From the NCBI GenBank assembly GCA_003819975.1, contig RPPU01000049.1, positions 1 through 13,777 on the forward strand: a stretch of 13,777 nucleotides of DNA, read 5' to 3'. This stretch comes from Desulfobacteraceae bacterium (GTDB lineage Bacteria; Desulfobacterota; DSM-4660; Desulfatiglandales; HGW-15). Of this stretch, positions 1 to 6,470 are shown one piece after another; position 1 is the first letter of the stretch, and the number at the start of each line of letters is the position of its first letter. Made by a program: the position numbers and the translations under genes. The notes beneath the pieces are model-generated. The model saw only the letters and a program-made list of their open reading frames with translations. It was not told the origin of the DNA and made no database searches.

Positions 1-51
1 AAATGGATCTTTTCAAAAAACCTTTTGATACTCAATTTTGGAGGCACAACG

Positions 52-891
52 ATGATGTCTTATAATGAAATTACAAAAAACCGGTTTGATGCTGAAGCAA
101 TAAGTTATGACAGCAGAATGACATGGGAACTTAATCGAAATTTGCCGTTATATGCTCTTGTTGCGCAGGAACTCAAAAAAAAAGCATTGCAAACACCGGG
201 AGTTCGGCTTGTAGTCAGTGACATTTGCTGCGGCAATGGCTTTGCGCTGTCAAAAATTTTATTACAAGTGTCCGAAGATATCTATACTCAGGGAATAGAT
301 TTTTCACGGGAGATGATTAAAACAGCACTGGAAAGAAGCATATATGATGAATGCATTTGTCATGATGTCACGTCTCCCTGGTCGTTTTCCCGGCAAAGTG
401 ATTTGGCTTTTTGTATAAGAGACGCTTTGACAAATATCAGCGAAGATTTCGATTTGGCGGTTGCCAACATGGTAAGCAATATGAAACCGGGATCTATTTT
501 GATCATTGACGGAAATTTTTTGTCAAGCACCATGCCCGCGAAGCTACCGCAGTATTTTCAAGAGTTATATGAGAAATTTTGCGCCCAGTTTCCGGAAATT
601 GAGTATGAACGACTAGAGAGAGATTTTCCGGAATATTTGTATTATGCAAACGAGGAGAATGTGTATCCGAGCAGGTTGAAACTCTTTCGAGTAAATGAAT
701 TGCCCGATTTATTAAAAGAAAAAGGGGTAATCATTCGCAATATGTATGGATTAATAAGAAGAGAAGATAAAGGCAAATTATTGGTTTTTCCTCATTGGGA
801 ACAAGGGGTTGATACAATTATATCGGAAGACGGCAGGGAAAATTCTTCCATTGGAATTGAAAGTATAGTTGCTGTTGGAGTTAAAAAATAG
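52..891 (+). CDS. Class I SAM-dependent methyltransferase
   Basis: The predicted 279-residue protein has a Rossmann-type methyltransferase core. Motif I is VVSDICCGNG at residues 54-63 (the glycine-rich SAM loop), the acidic residue expected to bind the ribose hydroxyls is D83 in GIDFS, and a later strand reads GSILIID (147-153). The substrate cannot be told; the C-terminal half is charged and unlike any subfamily I recognise. I chose ATG 52 because GGAGG at 40-44 lies 7 nt upstream; the in-frame TTG at 25 would place the ribosome site inside the gene. No membrane segment or signal peptide is visible. Base composition is clearly more AT-rich than the pan, SBP and MCP genes, which suggests recent transfer. 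Decayed coding sequence follows downstream. The general function is secure, the role unknown. Confidence 0.85.
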   Translation: MMSYNEITKNRFDAEAISYDSRMTWELNRNLPLYALVAQELKKKALQTPGVRLVVSDICCGNGFALSKILLQVSEDIYTQGIDFSREMIKTALERSIYDECICHDVTSPWSFSRQSDLAFCIRDALTNISEDFDLAVANMVSNMKPGSILIIDGNFLSSTMPAKLPQYFQELYEKFCAQFPEIEYERLERDFPEYLYYANEENVYPSRLKLFRVNELPDLLKEKGVIIRNMYGLIRREDKGKLLVFPHWEQGVDTIISEDGRENSSIGIESIVAVGVKK

Positions 892-946
892 TAAGCGTAG
901 GGTATATAGAATCAGATTTCCGAGAAGTGACTCAAGCTTCGTCAAA

Positions 947-990
947 ACAGCCGAGTAAAAACACAAGCTGTCGTGTTTTTGCTCGGCTGT
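947..990. terminator. 18-bp hairpin downstream of the methyltransferase gene
   Basis: Arms 947-964 and 973-990 pair over 18 bp with a single G-T wobble and an 8-base loop. It lies 55 bases after the methyltransferase stop codon. There is no T-run after the right arm, although the arms themselves hold an A5/T5 stretch. It may act as a terminator or transcript-end stabiliser; a mobile palindrome is the alternative. Confidence 0.5.
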
Positions 991-1013
991 TGTATCTTGA
1001 TGCCTTGCAGTAA

Positions 1014-1263
1014 ACGGTAGCTGCTGTTCCCGAAATCGATCTGTTTTTCACGTATCGTTATCCGAGATTGCGGATTGGAACATTTTTGTCGCCAGGCCCG
1101 AATGAAATTCGTTTTTAACACATCAATGTCGGTATTTCATTGTTAAATATTGCCCCGGTTGATTGGGTTGCCAAAACCATATTTAATGCTTCGGCATTAT
1201 CCGTTACGCAATTAAAAAGGATTTTGATTTTGATGAAACGAGGGTTGTCTATCTCGATCAATT
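1014..1263 (+). pseudogene. Possible remnant of an NAD-binding thioester-reductase/SDR-type gene
   Basis: One plus-strand frame stays open for about 80 codons with a single internal stop (TAA at 1116-1118). Its second half reads INVGISLLNIAPVDWVAKTI (about 1122-1181). PVDxVAxAI is the conserved strand/helix near the end of extended SDR and NAD_binding_4 (thioester reductase) domains. The first half contains YRYPRLRIG, which could be the preceding strand region. There is no start codon with a ribosome site, and the frame is broken at both ends, so it cannot make a working enzyme. The same bases are open on the opposite strand (1115-1336), but that frame has no ribosome site and overlaps the MFS gene end. 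Identification rests on one short motif. Confidence 0.3.
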
Positions 1264-1296
1264 TTTGAGGCGCGCGGCAGGCGGTAAAACTCTGCT

Positions 1297-2553
1297 TCAA
1301 GCGCGCCCCGATCGTAATGTTTTTTTGACAAAGCACATGAGCAGTAATCCTATTCCGGCCATGACGGCGTCGATCAGGAAAGCCTGATGATAGCTGCCGC
1401 TATGGTCGCGGATCAGGCCGCTGATCCAGTTGGCGAGCATGGCCCCGGAACCGTATAGAAAGGTCCAGAGACCGATGACGGTACCCATAACCTGTTTGGG
1501 GAAATAATCGCCGCCGCAGGCGCCGTAAAGCGGGAAAGTGGCGCCGTAAAAGAGGGCCATAATGCCGATTAGGATGGCCAGGCTCAGCCAGGATTTACCA
1601 AAGAGAAAGATTCCTATAACAACCAAGGCGATCAGGGCATTCGAAACCAAAAGGGTGCGTTTGCGCGTGAAGTAGTCGGAAAGAGGCAGGATCGTCAGCA
1701 CGCCGACCACTTGACCCAGGCCGTGAATGGTGGCCAGCAGGCTGGCTTTTTCCAGGGGCATTCCGATTTGATTCCGGGCATAATCGACCATGAAAGTGGT
1801 GATACCGTAAAGACAGTAGGAGACCGCAAAATAAGAAAAACCGATCAGCCAAAAATTGGAATTTTTAATAAAGTTCGACCAGGAGCGCGGGAGGGGCTGA
1901 CCGCTTAGCGCCGGACTTTGGGCCGGATCCAACGGTTCTGTTTTCTCACCCCAGGGCTTATAACCATGGGTTTTTGGGTCGCTGCGCAACAAAGAGCCGT
2001 TCCCGACCGATAAAAGCAGGGCGGAGATCCCCAGGATATACCAGGCATAGCGCCAGGAATAAGCGTGTACAATGAGAGGGAAGGCCAGACCAATGGCTGC
2101 CAAGCCGAAACCGTAACCGGTGCCCAGAATACCCAGAGCCAAACCGCGGCGATGGGGCGCAAACCAGCGTTGCACCACGGTAATAACCGGGGTCCACATG
2201 CCGGTTGCGCCGATACCGGCCAGGGCGTAAAAAATGCAAGCCATGGTCAGAGTTTTGGCTGTGCCCATTCCGAAAACCCCCAACCCGAGTATCAGGCTGC
2301 AGATCGTGATTACGCGCCGGCCCCCGAAGCGGTCGGTGCAATAACCTGCAAAGGGAGTCAGGAGGATATAGGCGAAAAGATAAGCATTGTAGATGGTGCC
2401 GCCGGCCATGCGGGTGAAACCGAGATCTTGAATCATTTCCGGCATGACCACGCCATACCCCAGGCGGATGGAATAATTAACAAAAAGATCCAGAAAGCAA
2501 ATGCCCAAAATCACCCAGGCCCAATGAAAACGGTGTGATGTCGTGCTGTTCAT
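1297..2553 (-). CDS. Major facilitator superfamily transporter, probably an organic-anion porter
   Basis: The 418-residue inner-membrane protein has twelve predicted hydrophobic helices. The MFS signature between TM2 and TM3 reads AGYCTDRFGGRRV (G-x3-D-R-x-G-x-R-R), and a degenerate copy, LSDYFTRKRTL, sits after TM8. The segment around WTPVITVVQRWFAPHRRGLALGI resembles OFA/monocarboxylate and aromatic-acid porters of the MFS, so a carboxylate substrate is plausible but unproven. Start: two ATGs lie close together (2565 and 2553). The first overlaps GGGAGG (2558-2563), which is the Shine-Dalgarno for the second, so I use 2553. The gene starts 26 bases after a four-cysteine microprotein and shares its direction with the DUF3795 gene, so all three probably form one operon. 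The stop codon lies in the arm of a weak inverted repeat (1269-1275/1301-1307); no clear terminator follows. Confidence 0.88.
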   Translation of the reverse strand: MNSTTSHRFHWAWVILGICFLDLFVNYSIRLGYGVVMPEMIQDLGFTRMAGGTIYNAYLFAYILLTPFAGYCTDRFGGRRVITICSLILGLGVFGMGTAKTLTMACIFYALAGIGATGMWTPVITVVQRWFAPHRRGLALGILGTGYGFGLAAIGLAFPLIVHAYSWRYAWYILGISALLLSVGNGSLLRSDPKTHGYKPWGEKTEPLDPAQSPALSGQPLPRSWSNFIKNSNFWLIGFSYFAVSYCLYGITTFMVDYARNQIGMPLEKASLLATIHGLGQVVGVLTILPLSDYFTRKRTLLVSNALIALVVIGIFLFGKSWLSLAILIGIMALFYGATFPLYGACGGDYFPKQVMGTVIGLWTFLYGSGAMLANWISGLIRDHSGSYHQAFLIDAVMAGIGLLLMCFVKKTLRSGRA

Positions 2554-2579
2554 AGGTCCTCCCATGTTTTTGGAACCGG

Positions 2580-2750
2580 CTATTCCGCTTCAAACCCCCG
2601 GCATTGAAAAGCCGTTTCACCGGCCTGGTTCAGGCGGTTGAGGTGACAGGAGATTTCTTCAAATTTGATTTTATTTTTTTTACAGGAGAGACATAAAGAC
2701 GGTTTATGGAGAGAGTCTTGGGCTCGGTCGTTACCGCTGTCATAAGGCAT
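2580..2750 (-). CDS. Four-cysteine microprotein, probably zinc-binding (56 aa)
   Basis: A short open frame fills the gap between the DUF3795 gene and the MFS gene on the same strand, with 25 and 26 bases on either side. It starts at ATG 2750, preceded by GGGAGG about 10 bases upstream. The 56 residues contain four cysteines: CLSC at 20-23, then C35 and C50, with conserved-looking spacing elements (KFEEISCHLNRLNQ and FQCRGFE). This C-x2-C...C...C layout suggests a small treble-clef or rubredoxin-like zinc site. There is no membrane segment or signal peptide. The tight spacing and own ribosome site argue for a real gene co-expressed with its neighbours, one of which (DUF3795) is also cysteine-rich. 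I do not recognise a named family, and the metal site is inference. Confidence 0.7.
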   Translation of the reverse strand: MPYDSGNDRAQDSLHKPSLCLSCKKNKIKFEEISCHLNRLNQAGETAFQCRGFEAE

Positions 2751-2775
2751 GTAAACAGATCCTCCCTATTAAAAA

Positions 2776-3228
2776 TTAAGGATACCGCGGCAGATCTTTT
2801 GTTTTTTCAAAATAACGGTCAATCCCAATTTGCTTCAGGTTTTCATTGTTTTGGCGCCATCTTTGTTCCAATATAGGCGGTAACCCGTGGTTTGTGCAAG
2901 GAAATTCCGCGCATTCAAAGCAAAAATTTACGCCTTTGTCTTTAATGCAGACATGCACCCCGCAAGCGGTAAAAAGGCAGCCGTTTTTGCGGCAGCCGCC
3001 GCAGCGGCCTTGGCTCAAGAATTCAAGCAGTCTTTTGAAACCCGGCCAATCCCGGAAAGCCGGTTCCATGGCGGTAAAACGCTCGGCATAGGCGTCGAAA
3101 TTGGGGCCGAGCAATTGTCGGAGGGCTTGGCTGTGTTCGCGGATAGCGCCGTTTTCATAAGCCAGGCATTTAGCGCAATTCAGGCCGCAAGGGGCGATGA
3201 TTGCGGTTAGTCTTAAATCGTTCGACAT
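2776..3228 (-). CDS. DUF3795 cysteine-rich protein
   Basis: This 150-residue cytoplasmic protein matches the layout of the DUF3795 family. An N-terminal CGLNCAKCLAY (about 14-24) is followed by CGGCRKNGC (about 76-84) and CGVHVCIKDKGVNFCFECAEFPC (about 89-111). The many cysteines in C-x3-C-x2-C, C-x2-C and C-x2-C-x4-C arrangements suggest one or more zinc or Fe-S sites. The function of the family is not established. The start at 3228 has only a weak ribosome site (AAGGGG about 8 bases upstream). It is the first gene of an apparent operon with the four-cysteine microprotein and the MFS transporter. A 10-bp hairpin lies just upstream at 3275-3298. Confidence 0.88.
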   Translation of the reverse strand: MSNDLRLTAIIAPCGLNCAKCLAYENGAIREHSQALRQLLGPNFDAYAERFTAMEPAFRDWPGFKRLLEFLSQGRCGGCRKNGCLFTACGVHVCIKDKGVNFCFECAEFPCTNHGLPPILEQRWRQNNENLKQIGIDRYFEKTKDLPRYP

Positions 3229-3274
3229 AAGATAAGCCCCTTGATGATAAGAAGAATATTCACCGCCCGCTTCG

Positions 3275-3298
3275 GGGATTGTTTAAAAAAACAATCCC
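3275..3298. repeat. Short perfect hairpin upstream of the DUF3795 gene
   Basis: GGGATTGTTT (3275-3284) pairs exactly with AAACAATCCC (3289-3298) around an AAAA loop. It sits 46 bases upstream of the DUF3795 start. Read on the minus strand, the left arm ends in a T-run inside the stem rather than after it, so a classical terminator is unlikely. Confidence 0.5.
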
Positions 3299-3333
3299 GT
3301 GCTTGAGGCACAGAGGACACAGAGATTTTATTC

Positions 3334-3369
3334 TTTTTGCTTTGCCCTGAGAGGGGGGCAAAGCAAAAA
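3334..3369. repeat. 14-bp palindrome in an intergenic repeat region
   Basis: TTTTTGCTTTGCCC (3334-3347) pairs perfectly with 3356-3369 around an 8-base loop. Both strands end the stem in A5, not T5, so it is not a standard terminator. Directly to its left is GAGGCACAGAGGACACAGAG (3305-3324), a phrase of a degenerate intergenic repeat common in environmental proteobacteria. The two together look like a small non-coding repeat element. Confidence 0.45.
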
Positions 3370-3430
3370 CCAATCACGCTTTTTGTTCATTGACCGCACA
3401 AACGCCTTGAAACGAAGGTCGTAATATATT

Positions 3431-3604
3431 TTAGGAATCAGCGAATTTTTTTCTCATTGCCAAGGCTTTAATCTCAGGCCAAAGCTGTTTTTCTTTTTCC
3501 GGCCCGAAAGCGGGATTGGCGGTCAAATAGTGCAGGGCGGCTTTGCCGGTGTTCTTGATGCCGTGCACCGCCCCTGAAGGAATGAATACGGCATCCCCTT
3601 TTTC
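3431..3604 (-). pseudogene. C-terminal remnant of a cupin-domain gene
   Basis: The minus-strand frame reads EKGDAVFIPSGAVHGIKNTG and then about 38 further residues to a TAA stop at 3431-3433. This is the typical last strands of a Cupin_2 barrel: the GDAVFIPSGxxHGIxNTG motif carries the final metal-ligand histidine. Upstream, at about 3605, the frame meets a TAA stop (in CAA TAA GAA). The 5' two-thirds of the gene, with the first cupin motif, are missing and are replaced by non-coding repeat sequence. There is no start codon. The likely history is insertion or deletion at the neighbouring repeat. Confidence 0.75.
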
Positions 3605-3653
3605 TTATTGGCGATCCACATTTGTTTCTTTGTCTTTGTGCTCTTAGTTTTTT

Positions 3654-3680
3654 ATCCTGTTGATCCTGTTAATCCTGTCT
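3654..3680. repeat. Three 9-bp tandem repeats (ATCCTGTTN)
   Basis: Three consecutive units read ATCCTGTTG, ATCCTGTTA and ATCCTGTCT. Such repeats recur in intergenic regions of many deltaproteobacterial genomes. Here they abut the truncated end of the cupin remnant. Confidence 0.6.
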
Positions 3681-3687
3681 AAAATTT

Positions 3688-3739
3688 CTTCGTATCTTGG
3701 CGTCGCTGGAGTAATTGCAGGGTCTTTTGAAATTACGTC
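3688..3739 (-). repeat. Dispersed intergenic repeat, copy 1
   Basis: Read on the minus strand, these 52 bases align without gaps to 6480-6531 on the plus strand, with 44 of 52 positions identical by hand count. Both copies contain a GTAATT...AATTAC inverted repeat around CCCTG. This copy lies between panE and the cupin remnant. Confidence 0.7.
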
Positions 3740-3763
3740 TTTTGCGCGAGACCGGTTTTTGTT

Positions 3764-4684
3764 TTATCTCGCCAAGCGGTCCTCATAACTTTCCTGAATA
3801 GCGTGCACCAGAGCGGTTAGGGCCTGGTTGACCGGCGTGGGAACAGCCAAACGCTCGCCTTCCCGCACAATAGCGCCGTTGATATAATCGATCTCGGTCT
3901 GCTTGTGCTTGAGCACGTCCTGGAGCATGGAAGCGATGTTGTCGGCGGTCAGACGGCAGACTTCCAGAACCCGCGCCAGAGGGTCGGGATAGGATAATTG
4001 GATCTGCTTGGCTTGGGCCACGGCGACCGCTTCTTTGACCGCGATCTCCATGACGGTTTTGGCGCCGGCTAAGGCCGGCAAACGTCCGTTTTTCAGACGG
4101 GTGATGGCGGCCAGGGCATTGATACCGACATTGACGATCAACTTGCTCCAGATCAAATTGTCCACTTTTTCAATGGTACGGGTTTTGAAACCGGCGGCAT
4201 TAAAAGCAGCGGCAATGGCCGCAGTTTGCGGGTGCCGACTCGGCCCGATCACGGTATCGCCGCGGCCGGCATGTCGAATCCGGCCCGGCGCCAGGGTGGT
4301 GGCGCCTTCGGAGGTCACGCCGCCCAAGACTCTGTCGGGCCCGAAGATTTGTTCCAGGGTTTCCACGTTTCCCAGGCCGTTCTGCATGGTCACGATCACG
4401 GCTTCCGGAGGGAGCCACTCCTTGACAGCCTGGGCCGCAACGGCCGTGGCATAAGCCTTGACGCAGATCAGAACCGCTTCGGGTTTAAAAGCGGGCGGCG
4501 TGGTGAGGGTCGGCACCTCCACCTCATATTCGCCGTCGATCCCTTCCACGCGCAGGCCCTTGCGGTTGATCAGCGCGGCGCGGTCCGGCAGGTAATCGCG
4601 TAGAAAGACCTTGAAACCGGCCTTTTGCAAGCGGGCCGCGAACAAGCAGCCCATGGCTCCGGCGCCGACGATAAAGAAGTTCAT
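3764..4684 (-). CDS. panE: 2-dehydropantoate 2-reductase (ketopantoate reductase)
   Basis: The enzyme reduces ketopantoate to pantoate with NADPH in the pantothenate/CoA pathway. The 306-residue protein shows the Rossmann loop GAGAMG (7-12), R29 for the NADPH phosphate side, CVKAY with K76, and QNG at 101-103. The catalytic helix WSKLIVNVGIN carries the expected lysine K181 and asparagines N185 and N189. The C-terminal S252-M-L-Q-D and TEID with E264 form the substrate site. These match the known catalytic Lys/Glu pair of E. coli PanE. The length is normal for the family. The start codon overlaps the panB stop (ATGA at 4681-4684), so the two genes are translationally coupled and make successive enzymes. 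A related 2-ketoacid reductase cannot be excluded by sequence, but the pairing with panB makes panE the natural call. Confidence 0.93.
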   Translation of the reverse strand: MNFFIVGAGAMGCLFAARLQKAGFKVFLRDYLPDRAALINRKGLRVEGIDGEYEVEVPTLTTPPAFKPEAVLICVKAYATAVAAQAVKEWLPPEAVIVTMQNGLGNVETLEQIFGPDRVLGGVTSEGATTLAPGRIRHAGRGDTVIGPSRHPQTAAIAAAFNAAGFKTRTIEKVDNLIWSKLIVNVGINALAAITRLKNGRLPALAGAKTVMEIAVKEAVAVAQAKQIQLSYPDPLARVLEVCRLTADNIASMLQDVLKHKQTEIDYINGAIVREGERLAVPTPVNQALTALVHAIQESYEDRLAR

Positions 4685-5514
4685 ATCTTTTCCGCCTCTT
4701 CTTTTTTCATGGTAAAAGTGTGTTCCGGGCCGGGAAACTGTCCCTTTTCCACATCTTCCTTGAATTGAGCCAGGGCTTTGCGGATTTCAGCCGAGAGATT
4801 AATGTACTGCTTCACGAACTTGGGCGTAAAGCGCTCGAACAGGCCCACCAGGTCGTGATAGACCAGGACTTGGCCGTCGCAATCCTTGCCCGCGCCGATG
4901 CCGATGGTGGGGATCTTGAGTTCGCGGGTGATACGGGCGGCCAGCAGATCGGGAATGCATTCCAGGACGATCATGAACGCACCGGCTGCTTCCAGGTCTT
5001 TGGCCGATTGCAACAAGGCGCGGGCGCCGGTCGCGTCTTTGCCCTGGACCTTGAATCCGCTCAATTTGGTGGCGGTTTGGGGGGTCAAGCCGATATGGCC
5101 GCAAACCGGAATGCCGGCTTTGACAATGGCGGCGACCACCGGGGCCATTTCGGTTCCGCCTTCCAGTTTGACCGAATCGCAAAAAGCCTCTTTTAGGAAC
5201 CGGCCGGCATTCTCAATCGCTTTTTCCGGACTGACCTGATAGGACATGAAAGGCATATCGCCGATGGTAAAGGACGATTTGACGGCGCGGGTTACGGCTT
5301 TGGAGTGATGAATCATCTCATCCATGCCGACCGGCACGGTCGAGTCATAACCGAGCATGACCATGGCCAGGGAATCGCCGATCAGGATCGTGTCCATGCC
5401 CGATTCGTCCACCAATCGGCCGGTCGGGTAATCATAGGCGGTCATCATGGTTATTTTTTCATTGAGCTCTTTTTTTTGAAGTAATTCTGCGATGGTCACT
5501 TTTTTTCTTTCCAT
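4681..5514 (-). CDS. panB: 3-methyl-2-oxobutanoate hydroxymethyltransferase (ketopantoate synthase)
   Basis: The enzyme adds a hydroxymethyl group from 5,10-methylene-THF to 2-oxoisovalerate, the first committed step to pantothenate. The 277-residue TIM-barrel protein has all expected ligands: D47 (IGDSLA) and D86 (TIGDMPF) for the metal, K116 and E118 (VKLEGG), and catalytic E185 (VLECIP). GHIGLTPQ (139-146) and IPTIGIGAG (201-209) are further signature segments. The start at 5514 is preceded by GGAGG with 6 bases of spacing. The gene is followed by panE with a 4-bp overlap. It lies behind a long leader containing a promoter and two terminator hairpins, so expression may be attenuated. panC and panD are not in the window. 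Confidence 0.96.
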   Translation of the reverse strand: MERKKVTIAELLQKKELNEKITMMTAYDYPTGRLVDESGMDTILIGDSLAMVMLGYDSTVPVGMDEMIHHSKAVTRAVKSSFTIGDMPFMSYQVSPEKAIENAGRFLKEAFCDSVKLEGGTEMAPVVAAIVKAGIPVCGHIGLTPQTATKLSGFKVQGKDATGARALLQSAKDLEAAGAFMIVLECIPDLLAARITRELKIPTIGIGAGKDCDGQVLVYHDLVGLFERFTPKFVKQYINLSAEIRKALAQFKEDVEKGQFPGPEHTFTMKKEEAEKI

Positions 5515-5560
5515 TTTATCCTCCTTTTTTTTCGGTTGGCCCGAACCCGGACAAAGGCTT

Positions 5561-5599
5561 AAATAAAAAAAGGTCCTTCAGTGGAGAGAAGGACCTTTT
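5561..5599 (-). terminator. Intrinsic terminator in the panB leader (distal)
   Basis: Arms 5568-5579 and 5588-5599 form a perfect 12-bp stem with an 8-base loop. On the minus strand it is followed by a run of seven T and then ATTT. It lies about 45 bases upstream of the panB start, leaving little room for another promoter, so transcription of panB probably depends on readthrough. Confidence 0.75.
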
Positions 5600-5613
5600 G
5601 TGCTATGCGACGA

Positions 5614-5639
5614 CAAAAATCCTGACCAAAAAGGGTCAG
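5614..5639 (-). terminator. Intrinsic terminator-like hairpin in the panB leader (proximal)
   Basis: On the minus strand CTGACC and GGTCAG (5622-5639) form a 6-bp stem followed by GATTTTTG. It comes directly after the stop of a 36-codon open frame and before the stronger 12-bp terminator. Confidence 0.5.
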
Positions 5640-5779
5640 ATTAATTTTCTTTTTTGCCGTCCCGGTCATTCAGAGCCCTGATCCAGGCGGTACCCATGAT
5701 TTTGAAAACATTTTTTATGACTTCAGGGGTTGATGTCCTTTTTAGGATCACACACCCCGTCAGCCGGTTATTTCATTCA

Positions 5780-5809
5780 ACTATAAAGGATATGCAAGGC
5801 GGGTGTCAA
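5780..5809 (-). promoter_or_regulatory. Sigma70-like promoter for the panB leader
   Basis: On the minus strand TTGACA (5804-5809) matches the -35 consensus exactly. TTATAG with a 17-base spacer, or TATAGT (5780-5785) with 18 bases, gives the -10 element. It is the best promoter match I see in the window and points towards panB. Confidence 0.65.
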
Positions 5810-5842
5810 GAGGTTGATATTTTTCGTTGACATATATGTATC

Positions 5843-6091
5843 AAATTAAAATTACTGGTGAACATTCTGCCGGTAAATGAAAAAACTATCGAATGGGCGC
5901 TTGCCTCTGATTTTCCCGATTTTGAAGACGCCATTCAATTTTATGTTGCCAAAGAAAATGACCTGGCCTGCCTCTTGACTTGCAACAAAAAAGATTTTGG
6001 CAAAGCCGATATTACGGTCATGACACCCGAAGAATTTTTGAGATCTATAAAAGCCGCTGGCGATATGGCCGGACCGGTTACTACTACCTAA
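5843..6091 (+). pseudogene. C-terminal remnant of a VapC-type PIN-domain toxin
   Basis: The frame reads LLVNILPVNEKTI, then DFPDFEDAIQFY and LLTCNKKDFGKADITVMTPEEF. This is the second half of a PIN ribonuclease: the FEDA acidic motif and the T-x-N-x2-DF motif with the last catalytic aspartate. The N-terminal half with the first catalytic Asp and Glu is absent. Upstream the frame runs into a TGA at 5828-5830, and there is no cognate antitoxin gene before it. GTG 5858 could serve as a start but has no ribosome site and would give only 77 residues. It is best read as a decayed toxin-antitoxin locus. Confidence 0.75.
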
Positions 6092-6134
6092 AAAGAGGCA
6101 TGCAACATTTAAGATCGGTGCGCAAAACAGACAT

Positions 6135-6168
6135 AAAAAGACCCGGTAGTCTACCCGGCGGTGTCTTT
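6135..6168 (-). terminator. Intrinsic terminator of membrane microprotein A
   Basis: On the minus strand AAAGAC (overlapping the microprotein stop) pairs with GTCTTT. Inside, CCGG-G-TA pairs with TACCGG around a GAC loop, with one 4-base and one 1-base bulge. A T5 run and TATG follow. Its position directly at the stop codon supports the small gene being real. Confidence 0.65.
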
Positions 6169-6256
6169 ATTCCTTCAGCATGCGTATAAAGAGCCGGCTC
6201 ACGGCAAATAAAAGGGAAACGATCATCGCGGAGATAATGATTTTAAAAAGAATCAT
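6167..6256 (-). CDS. Single-span membrane microprotein A (29 aa)
   Basis: This 29-codon gene starts at ATG 6256 with a perfect AGGAGG (6264-6269) 7 bases upstream. It ends at TAA 6167, and a terminator hairpin begins within the stop codon. The peptide is one hydrophobic helix: K5, then about 18 apolar residues including IVSLLFAV (12-19), then a positive end with R21, R25 and K28. That predicts an inner-membrane peptide with its basic C-terminus in the cytoplasm. It aligns with microprotein B (6659-6751) with one single-residue gap and 15 identical positions out of 29, and nearly all differences are conservative. The leaders are also similar. I know no named family; size and topology resemble small membrane-enzyme accessory or regulatory peptides, but the partner is unknown. 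Confidence 0.72.
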   Translation of the reverse strand: MILFKIIISAMIVSLLFAVSRLFIRMLKE

Positions 6257-6470
6257 TTGGCGACCTCCTCATTTGTTTTTGGAAGAAAGGGGGGTTGTCC
6301 CAAATCCGTTTTTATTGTTGAAACTTAAAATGAATATCGCCCTGTAGGATTACTCGGAAAAAGTCGGGGAATGCTTTACGCCTTTTTTAACCGGCGCTCC
6401 CCCAAAAAGGGCGGTTGATTTTTAGTGTCGAAAGGCTTAAATTTCGCTCAAGATGGTTAAAATTTTCTTC

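Larger units (their letters stand above)
5515..5773 (-). promoter_or_regulatory. Long panB leader RNA, possible attenuator or separate small RNA
   Basis: From the predicted transcription start (about 5773) to the panB ATG there are about 260 bases. In order they contain a hairpin GGGGT...ACCCC with inner TCC/GGA around TAAAAA (about 5724-5756), a 36-codon open frame from GTG 5751 to TAA 5641 with no good ribosome site, and the two terminator hairpins. Complementary segments (CCCTGA with TCAGGG, GTCAT with ATGAC) allow alternative folds. The layout suits a conditional terminator controlling panB-panE, or a small independent transcript. No known riboswitch class is identified. Confidence 0.45.

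Noticed and set aside
1115..1336. 73-codon minus-strand frame at the end of the MFS gene
   Set aside because: It overlaps the MFS 3' end in another frame, has no ribosome site and no recognisable motif. The opposite strand gives the more protein-like reading.
3305..3369. CRISPR-like or transposon-end interpretation of the intergenic palindromes
   Set aside because: There is only one palindrome of this kind, with no regular spacers, no transposase and no visible target duplication.
5640..5760. Possible ZTP (pfl) riboswitch upstream of panB
   Set aside because: The leader contains ACCGCCTGG, like the 3' core of the pfl motif, and panB uses a folate cofactor. But the conserved GGGCA continuation, the 5' GTCGTG-type internal loop and the pseudoknot partner GGCG are not present. 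A cmsearch with the ZTP model (RF01750) would settle it.
5980..6189. 69-codon plus-strand frame overlapping the PIN remnant
   Set aside because: It is a shifted-frame shadow of the PIN remnant and continues antisense through the microprotein A terminator.
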